A stretch of DNA of 64,000 nt, from positions 1,860,001-1,924,000 of the forward strand of contig NZ_CP046027.1 in the NCBI RefSeq assembly GCF_009671065.1, read 5' to 3'. The notes under the pieces were generated by a model. It saw only the letters and a program-made list of their open reading frames with translations, searched no databases and had not been told where the DNA came from. The position numbers were made by a program, and so were the translations under genes. Origin of the DNA: Neisseria brasiliensis. Its GTDB lineage: Bacteria; Pseudomonadota; Gammaproteobacteria; Burkholderiales; Neisseriaceae. This document shows positions 48,177 to 56,211 of the stretch, in pieces; within the stretch, counting starts at the first letter, position 1; the number at the start of each line of letters is the position of its first letter.

Positions 48177-48980
48177 TTATTTCCAATAACGCCACCAAGG
48201 CATATCGCCATTGCGCCATTCATGGGTTAAGAACGGACTTTCTGGAAAGTTCTGTTGCAAAATACGGCGGGTATCTTGAGCCAATTGCGGTTTTTCCAGT
48301 TTTTTATAAGCCAGTTCCATCATGGCTAATGATTCTTCGACGTAACGTGTGTTTTGATACTGCTGAACGATTTTTTGCGCGCGGTTAATGGCTGCAAGGT
48401 ATGCGCCTCGCTTCATGTAGTATCGGGCAACAGCAATTTCGTTACCGCCCAATGCATCAACCAATTTAGTCATGCGTGCTGTGGCATCCGGTGCATATTT
48501 ACTGTTCGGGTAGCGTTCTACCAATTGGGCAAAAGCATGATAGGCATCGCGGTTGGCTTTAGGGTCACGGTCGGACCAGTCTTGCGAGGCTAATTTATTT
48601 AAGAAAGACTGATCTTCATTAAACAATACCAAGCCTTTTAAATATAAGGCATAATCCATGTTCGGATGTTGCGGGTGATGGCGCTGGAAGCGGTCGATAG
48701 CGGCCAAGGCTTTTTCCGGTTCGTCGTCTTTATAGTATGCGTAGGCCGTATCCAATTGCGATTGCTGCGCGTAGCGGCCATTAGGGAAACGTGATTCCAG
48801 CAGTTCATATAACTTGATGGCTCGCGTATAATTGTTGCTGTTCAATTCATCCTGTGCTTCAGCATAAAGCTGTTCCACACTCCAATCCTGAGTAATTTGA
48901 GCGTCTTTATCGATGGTGCCTTTATTGGCACATGCGCTGAGCGCCAAACTTAAAGAAACTAATAAAAGAATTTTTTTCAT
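48177..48980 (-). CDS. bamD: Outer-membrane assembly lipoprotein BamD (ComL)
   Basis: Essential lipoprotein of the BAM complex that folds outer-membrane proteins; first described in Neisseria as the competence lipoprotein ComL. 267 residues: signal with lipobox LSAC (MKKILLLVSLSLALSAC), then TPR-like helices such as YTRAIKLYELLESRFPNGRYAQQSQL and ALAAIDRFQRHHPQHPNMDYALYLKG. AAGGAAG precedes the start. Its start codon shares the bases CATG with the divergent rluD start. Confidence 0.95.
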   Translation of the reverse strand: MKKILLLVSLSLALSACANKGTIDKDAQITQDWSVEQLYAEAQDELNSNNYTRAIKLYELLESRFPNGRYAQQSQLDTAYAYYKDDEPEKALAAIDRFQRHHPQHPNMDYALYLKGLVLFNEDQSFLNKLASQDWSDRDPKANRDAYHAFAQLVERYPNSKYAPDATARMTKLVDALGGNEIAVARYYMKRGAYLAAINRAQKIVQQYQNTRYVEESLAMMELAYKKLEKPQLAQDTRRILQQNFPESPFLTHEWRNGDMPWWRYWK

Positions 48981-50103
48981 GCAGAATACTTCCTTTGATA
49001 ATGAAGCTGATTATAGCGATGATTTAGACTTTGCGGCAGTCCCTGAAGCAGAAAGTTGTGTTAAATTGACCGTTCCTGTCGAGATGGCCGGATTGCGTTT
49101 GGATGCGGCACTGGCCAAACTCATGCCCGATTATTCGCGCAGCCGCCTGACCACTTGGATTAAAGACGGCGATGTCATGGTAAACGACAAACCTGCCCAG
49201 CCGAAAGCAAAAATGATTGGCGGAGAGTTTATCACAGTTACCGTGCGTCCGAGCGAAGAAAATCTGGCGTTTACGCCTGAAACGATGGATTTGGATATTG
49301 TTTACGAAGACGATACCGTGATTGTTATCAACAAACCTGCCGGGCTGGTGGTGCATCCCGCTGCGGGTAACTGGACAGGCACGTTATTAAACGGCTTACT
49401 CGCACATTGCCCGGAACTAAGCCAAGTACCGCGTGCGGGGATTGTGCATCGTTTGGACAAAGAAACCAGCGGTTTGATGGTGGTGGCGAAAAATTTACCG
49501 GCGCAAACTTCTTTGGTGCAGCAGCTTCAAGCGCGTACGGTGAAACGCATTTACCGTGCCGTAGCCAACGGTGTGGTGCCGTTTGACGGTAAAATCGACA
49601 CTTTAATCGGCCGCGATCCGCATAATCGCTTGAAAATGGCGGTGGTGAAATATGGCGGTAAACCTGCTGTGACTCATGTGAAAGTGCTGGAACGCTATTT
49701 GTCGCACAGCTATATCGAATGCGCTTTGGAAACCGGCCGCACCCATCAAATCCGCGTGCACATGCGCGAAGCCAATCACCCGTTGGCGGCGGATCCGGTT
49801 TACGGCAACCCACGCCATCCGTGCAGCGAAGGCGTGAAAGAAGCGGTGAAGGCTTTGGGCGCGCGCCAAGCCTTGCATGCTTACCGTTTGAGCTTTGTTC
49901 ATCCGAAAACCAATGAAACGGTGTCGTTTGAAGCGCCGTTGCCGGATGATATTTACCATCTGCTTTCAGTATTGCGTTTGGAAGCCGGTTTGGATTCATC
50001 GTTGAGCCATGAAGAAGAATGGCAAGACAAGCTCGATAGTGATGATGACGATGATTGGAACGAAGACGATTACGATGTTGAAGTCGTTTATGTACGAGAA
50101 TAA
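48979..50103 (+). CDS. rluD: 23S rRNA pseudouridine synthase RluD
   Basis: Makes pseudouridines at helix 69 of 23S rRNA. S4-like RNA-binding domain (GLRLDAALAKLMPDYSRSRL) then catalytic domain with GIVHRLDKETSGLMVVAK, containing the catalytic Asp, plus ETGRTHQIRVHM. 374 residues. The acidic C-terminus (LDSDDDDDWNEDDYDVEVVYV) is an unusual extension. ATG 48979 overlaps the bamD start codon on the other strand; its own ribosome site is weak (AAAAGAA). Confidence 0.94.
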   Translation: MQNTSFDNEADYSDDLDFAAVPEAESCVKLTVPVEMAGLRLDAALAKLMPDYSRSRLTTWIKDGDVMVNDKPAQPKAKMIGGEFITVTVRPSEENLAFTPETMDLDIVYEDDTVIVINKPAGLVVHPAAGNWTGTLLNGLLAHCPELSQVPRAGIVHRLDKETSGLMVVAKNLPAQTSLVQQLQARTVKRIYRAVANGVVPFDGKIDTLIGRDPHNRLKMAVVKYGGKPAVTHVKVLERYLSHSYIECALETGRTHQIRVHMREANHPLAADPVYGNPRHPCSEGVKEAVKALGARQALHAYRLSFVHPKTNETVSFEAPLPDDIYHLLSVLRLEAGLDSSLSHEEEWQDKLDSDDDDDWNEDDYDVEVVYVRE

Positions 50104-50104
50104 T

Positions 50105-50142
50105 GTTTCAGGCGGCCTATTAATGAAATAGGCCGTCTGAAA
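50105..50142 (+). terminator. Imperfect uptake-sequence hairpin after rluD
   Basis: TTTCAGGCGGCCTAT and ATAGGCCGTCTGAAA pair with one mismatch; the left half is a degenerate uptake sequence. Confidence 0.6.
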
Positions 50143-50153
50143 AAAGGAACTGC

Positions 50154-50930
50154 ATGAAAACCTTAAGCGAAACCTTGGGCATTAAAGCGCAAAGCAAAAC
50201 TTTCCTGACTGCTGATTGGCCTGCGCCTGCCAATGTGAAAACCTTAATCACCACGCGCAACGGTGGGGTGAGTGAAGCGCCGTTTCACAGCCTGAATATC
50301 GGCGCGCATGTCGGCGATAACCCCGAGCATGTGGCGCGCAACCGCGAAATCGTGCAAAACCAAATCGGTTTGCCCGTTGCCTACCTCAATCAAATCCACA
50401 GCGATATTGTGGTGAACGCCACTGATGCGCTGGCAACGCTTATCGATGCCGATGCCAGCGTCGATACCACCGGCAAAGCCGCTTGTGCCAGCATGACCGC
50501 CGATTGCCTGCCGGTTTTGTTTTGCGATAAAGCAGGGACGGTTGTGGCTGCGGCACATGCCGGTTGGCGTGGTTTGGCGGGTGGTGTGCTTCAAAATACC
50601 GTGTGCGCCATGCAGGTAGCACCTTTAGAAATCATGGCCTACTTGGGGCCGGCGATTGGGCCGGAAGCTTTTGAAGTGGGGCAGGACGTGTTTGATGCGT
50701 TTACCGCACAAATGCCCGCTGCCGAAAGCGCATTTGAATCCATCGGCGGTGGCAAATATCTGGCCGATATGTATGCTTTGGCGCGAATGGTGCTGCAGCG
50801 CGAGGGCGTAAGTATGATTTACGGCGGCGAACATTGCACCGTATTGGAGCGTGACAGCTTTTTCTCCTACCGCCGCGACGGGCAGACCGGCCGTATGGTG
50901 AGCGTGATTTGGCTGGATAATGAAGTATAA
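50154..50930 (+). CDS. pgeF: Purine nucleoside phosphorylase / laccase-domain protein (YfiH, PgeF)
   Basis: 258 residues of the YfiH/LACC1 family, zinc proteins linked to purine nucleoside cleavage and peptidoglycan editing. Signature residues: NLNIGAHVGD-like HSLNIGAHVGDNPEHV, NQIHSDIV, MTADCLPVLF, AHAGWRGLAGGV and LGPAIGPEAFEVG. It follows rluD, a conserved rluD-yfiH pairing. The stop is followed by two uptake-sequence hairpins. Confidence 0.92.
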   Translation: MKTLSETLGIKAQSKTFLTADWPAPANVKTLITTRNGGVSEAPFHSLNIGAHVGDNPEHVARNREIVQNQIGLPVAYLNQIHSDIVVNATDALATLIDADASVDTTGKAACASMTADCLPVLFCDKAGTVVAAAHAGWRGLAGGVLQNTVCAMQVAPLEIMAYLGPAIGPEAFEVGQDVFDAFTAQMPAAESAFESIGGGKYLADMYALARMVLQREGVSMIYGGEHCTVLERDSFFSYRRDGQTGRMVSVIWLDNEV

Positions 50931-50955
50931 TGCTTCTATAAGTTGAAAGTATTGC

Positions 50956-50994
50956 GAGGCCGTCTGAAAAGTTTATTGCTTTTCAGACGGCCTC
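50956..50994 (+). terminator. Uptake-sequence hairpin after pgeF
   Basis: GAGGCCGTCTGAAAAG and CTTTTCAGACGGCCTC form a 16-bp perfect stem. Confidence 0.75.
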
Positions 50995-51031
50995 GATTCA
51001 ATTAGTTTGACCGAAGTTGCTTTTATCTCAT

Positions 51032-51067
51032 CAGGCCGTCTGAAACCCAAAGATTTCAGACGGCCTG
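51032..51067 (+). terminator. Second uptake-sequence hairpin before lptE
   Basis: CAGGCCGTCTGAAA and TTTCAGACGGCCTG form a 14-bp stem only 38 bases after the previous one; two such pairs in a row are unusual. The lptE promoter must lie close after it (CGCTATAAT at ~51072-51080 is a -10 candidate). Confidence 0.65.
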
Positions 51068-51116
51068 ATAATCCGCTATAATCCAGCTATTCTCGTCTTG
51101 AAAACGAAAGCCTAAC

Positions 51117-51596
51117 ATGAAAAAAATCATCCTGACCGCCGCTGTATTACTGCTGGCTTCCTGCGGTTTCCATTTGAAAGGCACGGCCGGCACCTCGCAG
51201 CCGCTGCCCTATCAAAACTGGTATGTTAACGGCGGCGCATTGCAACAGGCTTTGGAAAATTCTCTGCGCCGTTCAGACGGCCGTCCGGTCGGTATGGATC
51301 AGGCACAAATGACGGTGAATGTGACCCACATTGAAACACGCCGCGATATTTACACCATCACCCGTGCAGCCGATATCAACGAATACCTGCTGATGCTGCG
51401 CGTGGATGCACAAGCGACCCGCAACGGCGAGCCGGTGGGCGAACCGATGAGCGTGATGGTACACCGCACCATGGATTACGCCGACAGCGAAGTGTTGGGT
51501 AAAGCCGAAGAAGAACAAAACATCTGGTCGGAAATGCGCACCGATGCTGCCGACCAAATCGTGCGCCGCCTGACCTTTTTGAAAGCGACGCAGTAA
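51117..51596 (+). CDS. lptE: LPS-assembly lipoprotein LptE
   Basis: Outer-membrane lipoprotein that plugs LptD and helps insert lipooligosaccharide. 159 residues: signal MKKIILTAAVLLLASCGFHLKG with lipobox LASC and the GFHLKG motif typical of LptE. An in-frame uptake sequence encodes RSDGRP (~51270). holA starts directly after the stop, as in most proteobacteria. Confidence 0.92.
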   Translation: MKKIILTAAVLLLASCGFHLKGTAGTSQPLPYQNWYVNGGALQQALENSLRRSDGRPVGMDQAQMTVNVTHIETRRDIYTITRAADINEYLLMLRVDAQATRNGEPVGEPMSVMVHRTMDYADSEVLGKAEEEQNIWSEMRTDAADQIVRRLTFLKATQ

Positions 51597-52598
51597 ATGG
51601 CGGCGATGAATATCGAGCAGCTCAGTGCCGATATGCCGCTCAAGCCCCTGTATGTTATTCACGGCGAAGAAGATTTATTGCGGATTGAAGCACTTGATAC
51701 CTTGCGTGCAGCCGCACGGCAGCAGGGCTATCTCAACCGCGAAGTGCATACCGCCGAAACTAATTTTGATTGGAATGAGTGGCTGCAATCGGCGGGCAGC
51801 ATGGGTTTGTTTGCCGATTTGAAACTGCTCGAATTGCACATTCCCAACGGCAAACCGGGCAAAAACGGCGGTGAAGCGCTGCAGCATTTTGCCCAACAGT
51901 TACCCGAAGATACCGTCACCGTCATCATGTTGCCCAAGCTGGAAAAAGCGCAAACGCAAGCCAAATGGTTTGGCGCGCTGGCAGCAAACGGTGTGATGCT
52001 GGAAGCCAAAGCGGTGGGTGCGGCAGTCTTACCAGCATGGATTCGAGGCCGTCTGAAGAAATGGGGCTTGGAAATTGAAAACGATGCGTTGGCTTTGTTT
52101 GCCGAACGCGTTGAGGGCAATCTACTGGCTGCCAAGCAGGAAATCGACAAGCTGGCCTTGCTGCACCCCAAAGGCCATCTGCTGAACATGGCCGATGCCG
52201 AAGCGGCAGTGGCCAATGTGGCGCGATTTGATGTGTTCCAACTGGCCGGCGCGTGGATGAAGGGCGATGCGCAACGGGTGGCGCGTTTGCTTGACGGGTT
52301 GGAAGCCGATGGCGAAGAACCGGTGTTGCTGCTGTGGGCGGTGGCCGAAGACATCCGCACGCTGATTCGACTGACCGCTGCGTTAAAACAAGGGCAGAAT
52401 ATCCAATCGCTGCGCAACAGCCTGCGCCTGTGGGGCGAAAAACAAACGCTGGCACCGATGGCCGCCAACCGTATTCCCATCAGCCGACTATTAGACGCGC
52501 TGCAAACCTGTGCCAAAATCGACCGCATGATTAAAGGGGCAGAAGAAGGCGATGCGTGGACGGAATTCAAACAATTAGTGATGGGTTTGGCGGTGTAA
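51597..52598 (+). CDS. holA: DNA polymerase III delta subunit
   Basis: Clamp-loader subunit that opens the beta clamp. 333 residues. N-terminal MPLKPLYVIHGEEDLLRIEALDTLR is typical, followed by the SGSMGLFADLKLLEL-type strand and NLLAAKQEIDKLALL. Starts on the base after the lptE stop, so translationally coupled. An uptake sequence inside the gene encodes GRLKKW (~52047). Confidence 0.92.
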   Translation: MAAMNIEQLSADMPLKPLYVIHGEEDLLRIEALDTLRAAARQQGYLNREVHTAETNFDWNEWLQSAGSMGLFADLKLLELHIPNGKPGKNGGEALQHFAQQLPEDTVTVIMLPKLEKAQTQAKWFGALAANGVMLEAKAVGAAVLPAWIRGRLKKWGLEIENDALALFAERVEGNLLAAKQEIDKLALLHPKGHLLNMADAEAAVANVARFDVFQLAGAWMKGDAQRVARLLDGLEADGEEPVLLLWAVAEDIRTLIRLTAALKQGQNIQSLRNSLRLWGEKQTLAPMAANRIPISRLLDALQTCAKIDRMIKGAEEGDAWTEFKQLVMGLAV

Positions 52599-52681
52599 AA
52601 CGATTCGCCCGTTTCAATGAAAAAGCCGCCAATCTTTCCCCTGAAGCAAGAAAATACTGTAAAATAGCGTTAAATCATTCC

Positions 52682-52722
52682 AAGGCCGTCTGAAAAGCTC
52701 AACGGAATTTTTTCAGACGGCC
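52682..52722 (+). terminator. Uptake-sequence hairpin after holA
   Basis: AAGGCCGTCTGAAAA and TTTTCAGACGGCCT inverted pair with a 12-base loop. Confidence 0.65.
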
Positions 52723-52749
52723 TCAAACTGTTTTAAGGAAACACAATCC

Positions 52750-53169
52750 ATGGATACAAAAGCAAAAATCCGCTTAGCCGGCCTGATGATTCTGGCCACC
52801 GCCGTTTTGAGCCTGCTGTTGGTGTTGATCGTCGATTCATGGCCGCTGGCCATTTTGATTGCCGTCATCATTATGGCTGCCGCTGCCGGTGGTTTCGTGT
52901 GGACTTCGCGCCGCCAGCAACGCCAATTTATTGAGCGCCTGAAAAAATTCGACATCGACCCTGAAAAAGGCCGCATCAACGAAGCCAACTTGCGCCGCAT
53001 GTATCACCGTGGCGGCCAAGCGCAAAAAGATGCGATTACTTTGATTTGTTTGTCGCAAAAATGTTCGGTTGACGAAGCGCATGCCATGTTTAAAAAACGC
53101 CCGACCCGTCAGGAAATGAACCAAATGGCGGCGCAACAAGCCAAAGGCCAAAAACGCCCGCACCGTTGA
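52750..53169 (+). CDS. Inner-membrane protein, unknown function
   Basis: 139 residues: two membrane helices (about residues 9-30 and 32-53) and a basic cytoplasmic tail rich in Arg/Lys/Gln (FVWTSRRQQRQFIERLKKFDID; RPTRQEMNQMAAQQAKGQKRPHR). TTAAGGAAACA lies before the ATG. No recognised family. Confidence 0.7.
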   Translation: MDTKAKIRLAGLMILATAVLSLLLVLIVDSWPLAILIAVIIMAAAAGGFVWTSRRQQRQFIERLKKFDIDPEKGRINEANLRRMYHRGGQAQKDAITLICLSQKCSVDEAHAMFKKRPTRQEMNQMAAQQAKGQKRPHR

Positions 53170-53246
53170 TTTTAAACCGACAGGCCGTCTGAAATAGGTC
53201 GAAGCGAAATTATTTCCTGATTTCGCTTTGGTCTTACAGACGGCCT

Positions 53247-53443
53247 GAGACCTTTGCAAAACTTCATGAACCATCATTAACACCAAAACAGCCGTCATTC
53301 CCGCGCAGACGGGAATCTATCTTGGTATTTAAGAAACTATTTCTATTCAATAGGTTTCCGTTTCCATAAATGGATTCCTGCTTGCGTGGGAATGACGTCG
53401 ATTTTTTGTGCAGTGGCTTTTGAAGAAGTTTTGCAAAGATCTC
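53247..53443. repeat. MITE-like element with IS5-type ends and a dRS3 pair
   Basis: 197 bp with 19-base inverted ends GAGACCTTTGCAAAACTTC (53247-53265) and GAAGTTTTGCAAAGATCTC (53425-53443), 18 of 19 pairing. Inside are dRS3 repeats at 53297-53316 and a degenerate one at 53374-53393. No reading frame. Its right end lies just upstream of the RDD gene. Confidence 0.75.
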
Positions 53444-53460
53444 GCCCTTTGTATTCCACT

Positions 53461-53988
53461 ATGCCCATGACCCGATTCCCCACTGTTTCCCTCAAACGCC
53501 GTCTTGCCGCCTTGATGTATGAAATGCTGCTGGTCGGCGCCGTGACCGCCATTGCCGCGATTTTGTCGGGCATACTGGCAATTTTTCTCAATCCGATTTC
53601 TACCTATTTATCCAGCTTTGTTACCTGTGTGTTGGTGATTGGTTTTTGGTGGTATTACTTCCGCATGAATTGGCTGCAAAAAGGCCAAACGCTGGCAATG
53701 CAAACTTGGAAAATTGGCTTGGCCAATCAGCAAAACGTGCAACCGCCGCTGCACCAACTGCGTCAACGCTTCATCTGGGCTTGCGTGTTTGTGGTTTTTA
53801 TCCCCATGCTGGCCTATGCCGGATTACGCCATTTTTTGAATATTCCGCCGATGCTTGCATTCGGTGCAGCCTTGTTTTGGCTGATTCTGCCGTGGGGCTT
53901 TGCGTTGCTGAATCCTGACCGTCAGTTTTTATATGATTTCTTGGCGGGCACGCGCTTGGTGGATTTGAAGCAGGATAAGAAGAAATAA
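53461..53988 (+). CDS. RDD family membrane protein
   Basis: 175 residues with four hydrophobic segments. The RDD pattern is present in part: KRRLAALMYEMLLVGAV (Glu where most members have Asp) and DFLAGTRLVDLK near the C-terminus. Members are thought to transport ions or solutes, but the substrate is unknown. Start taken at ATG 53461; 53467 is also possible. The reading frame is open upstream into the MITE, which is not considered coding. Confidence 0.8.
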   Translation: MPMTRFPTVSLKRRLAALMYEMLLVGAVTAIAAILSGILAIFLNPISTYLSSFVTCVLVIGFWWYYFRMNWLQKGQTLAMQTWKIGLANQQNVQPPLHQLRQRFIWACVFVVFIPMLAYAGLRHFLNIPPMLAFGAALFWLILPWGFALLNPDRQFLYDFLAGTRLVDLKQDKKK

Positions 53989-54011
53989 CAGGCAATATTG
54001 GCTTTCCCATA

Positions 54012-54052
54012 CAAAAGGCCGTCTGAAACATGATGTTTCAGACGGCCTTTTT
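54012..54052 (+). terminator. Uptake-sequence terminator after RDD gene
   Basis: AAAAGGCCGTCTGAAACAT and ATGTTTCAGACGGCCTTTTT form a long perfect stem followed by T's. Confidence 0.85.
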
Positions 54053-54075
54053 GCAATTTAAAAAGCTCACAAACT

Positions 54076-54261
54076 GAGACTTTTGCAAAACTCAATTTGA
54101 ACAAAGAAAACTATGCCCGTCATTCCCGCGTAGGCGGGAATCCAGACTGATAGTTTTCAGGAATATTGAATTATTTCAGTAATTTTACATTCTGGATTCC
54201 CGCCTACGCGGGAATGACGGTTTAAAGATTTCTGAAAATTGACGAGTTTTGCAAAGGTATC
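54076..54261. repeat. MITE-like element with dRS3 pair, second copy near gloB
   Basis: 186 bp. Ends GAGACTTTTGCAAAACTC and GAGTTTTGCAAAGGTATC are inverted (16 of 18). dRS3 repeats at 54122-54141 and 54196-54215. Arms match the element at 20711-20895 on the opposite strand. Confidence 0.75.
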
Positions 54262-54281
54262 AAACTGCTTTTCAGACGGCC

Positions 54282-55037
54282 TTAAAATTGATTCTTCAAT
54301 TCACGTAAGGCGGCAAACACTTCCAATTCGGTATCCAATTTTTTGCCGCTCAAGCTTTCTACGCGTTCCCAAACCTGTGGCAAGCCGACGCGTAAAAACG
54401 GATTGACTTTGCGCTCGTGCAACAGTGTTACCGGCAAGGTCGGGGCACTGGCGGATTCGGCTTCGCGCAAGGCCGTCTGAATGTCGGCGTTGTCCGGCTC
54501 GATGTGGGCGGCAAAGCGTAAGTTGGAGGCCGTGTATTCGTGTGCAGGGTAAAACAAGGTGTTTTCCGGCAATTGGTTGAAACGCAGGAAGCTGTCGAAC
54601 AATTCTTCAATCGTGCCAGTGAACACGCGGCCGCAACCTGCGCTGAATAAGGTATCGCCGCAGAAAACATGCAGGCCGTCTGAAGTTTCAAACAGATAGC
54701 TTAAATGATGGCTGGTGTGGCCGGGCGTGGCCCAAACAGTGGTCAAGCCGTCGCCAAACGGAATCTGCAAACCGGCTTCGGCGCGGTGGGTGGCTTCGGG
54801 AATGTCACTGTTGCCGTAAACCGGTGATTCTAAAAATGTGCGCCATAAGGCCGCTGCGCCGCCGCGGTGGTCGTCATGGTGGTGGGTAATCCATGTTTGC
54901 GCGAGCATCAGGCGGTTGTTGACCAGAAATTTCAAGACAGGCGTGGCATCGCCCGGATCGATACAGACGGCCAGATTGCCTTCTTGAATCATCCAAATAT
55001 AGTTGTCGTTGAATGCTTTGACTGGGGTGATTTTCAT
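54282..55037 (-). CDS. gloB: Hydroxyacylglutathione hydrolase (glyoxalase II)
   Basis: Metallo-beta-lactamase-fold enzyme that splits S-lactoylglutathione in methylglyoxal detoxification. Metal-binding motif WITHHHDDHRGG, then ATPGHTSHHLSYL, FCGDTLFSAGCGR and YPAHEYTASNLRF. 251 residues from 55037, where MKITPVKAFNDNYIW is the usual start and AAGGAAT precedes it. Confidence 0.95.
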   Translation of the reverse strand: MKITPVKAFNDNYIWMIQEGNLAVCIDPGDATPVLKFLVNNRLMLAQTWITHHHDDHRGGAAALWRTFLESPVYGNSDIPEATHRAEAGLQIPFGDGLTTVWATPGHTSHHLSYLFETSDGLHVFCGDTLFSAGCGRVFTGTIEELFDSFLRFNQLPENTLFYPAHEYTASNLRFAAHIEPDNADIQTALREAESASAPTLPVTLLHERKVNPFLRVGLPQVWERVESLSGKKLDTELEVFAALRELKNQF

Positions 55038-55059
55038 GTTATTCCTTTTTTTATAATGT

Positions 55060-56085
55060 CTATTCCTGCACATAATCGCGGTGGTTGCGGCTTAAGCCGT
55101 ACACGGCGGCGCGGGCTTGTTTGATGGTTAAGCGGTTGTAGGTCAGGCGTTGGGTTTGGTTGTGGTCGTAAATATGGATTTCGCCTTGTTTGCGCGTTTG
55201 CTTGTGAGGGAACTCGCTTTTCAGCGTGCGCCATAATTCCAGCTTTACATGCACGATGGCGAACATATCGTGGGTGAGGTTCACGCCGACGCTGATTTCT
55301 TTTTTCGATTCCTGCAGGCAAAACGAGCGGTCGTTAAACAGACACAAACCTGAGTTGTTAGGATAGCGGTAAAGCTCGATTTTTACCGCTTCGGGCACAT
55401 CAAACGCCGCGCGGAACATCTGTTCAAACAGCGAAGGTTGCGACACGCCGTCGCTCAACATGCCGTAAAGATTCGACAGCCAATTGACATAACCGTGAAA
55501 ATTGAAATCGAAATCCTGCAAAATTGAGCGGATGCGCTTCGGGTCGCGTGCGCGGATTAAATGCACGAATTCGCGGCTCACATCAGGCAATTGGCGGCGG
55601 ATGGCTTGGTGCAGGCGGTGGGCAAACAAGGTTTTGTGGTTGTTTGGGTTGCGCAAAATGCCCAATAGCTTCAAGCGCAGAATCCGCCAAATGGCATCGG
55701 GCGCTTTCAGATGGCCTGCAGGCAGGCTGCGCAGCATTTGGCATGAATCTTCATAGCCGCTTTCATGACGGTTGAACCAGCTTTCGAGATTGTATTGATT
55801 GGGCGAATCTTCAACAAAGGTTAGCGTGTAAAGGTTTTTGGCGGCCAGATTGGTGATAATATTCACATTATCCACTTCGCCGCGATAAGGCTTGTGAAAC
55901 AGGCTGATCGGCAGGCGGTACACGTTTTGGTTTTGCGTGCCAACCGACGAATTATGCGCGTGCTGCCGCTGCTCGGTTTGTGCGACATAATGGTGCATTT
56001 TGGTCGGATTGGCGGTGAGCAAGGCAAACGGCTTGGTGTCGCATTCCGGATACTCGTAATCGCTGAGAATAAAAGCGTGTTTCAT
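55060..56085 (-). CDS. Hypothetical protein, 341 residues
   Basis: Not recognised. A cytoplasmic, basic protein without membrane segments. Notable parts are the His-rich LTANPTKMHHYVAQTEQRQHAHN near the N-terminus and the C-terminal RLTYNRLTIKQARAAVYGL. The region LFAHRLHQAIRRQLPDVSREFVHLIRARDPKR may bind nucleic acid, but that is a guess. It ends 22 bases before the gloB start, so the two may be cotranscribed. Confidence 0.65.
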   Translation of the reverse strand: MKHAFILSDYEYPECDTKPFALLTANPTKMHHYVAQTEQRQHAHNSSVGTQNQNVYRLPISLFHKPYRGEVDNVNIITNLAAKNLYTLTFVEDSPNQYNLESWFNRHESGYEDSCQMLRSLPAGHLKAPDAIWRILRLKLLGILRNPNNHKTLFAHRLHQAIRRQLPDVSREFVHLIRARDPKRIRSILQDFDFNFHGYVNWLSNLYGMLSDGVSQPSLFEQMFRAAFDVPEAVKIELYRYPNNSGLCLFNDRSFCLQESKKEISVGVNLTHDMFAIVHVKLELWRTLKSEFPHKQTRKQGEIHIYDHNQTQRLTYNRLTIKQARAAVYGLSRNHRDYVQE

Positions 56086-56153
56086 GTTTCAGACGGCCTA
56101 GAAAGCAAATCAGGCTTTATCATACTCTATATGGAGCAGAATGCAAAAAAGCT

Positions 56154-56187
56154 GAGGCCGTCTGAAAAGTGTTTTTCAGACGGCCTT
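56154..56187 (-). terminator. Uptake-sequence hairpin after purL
   Basis: AGGCCGTCTGAAAA and TTTTCAGACGGCCT with a 6-base loop; ends purL on the minus strand. Confidence 0.7.
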
Positions 56188-56211
56188 GATATTCAAACCT
56201 TAGTTGGCGGA

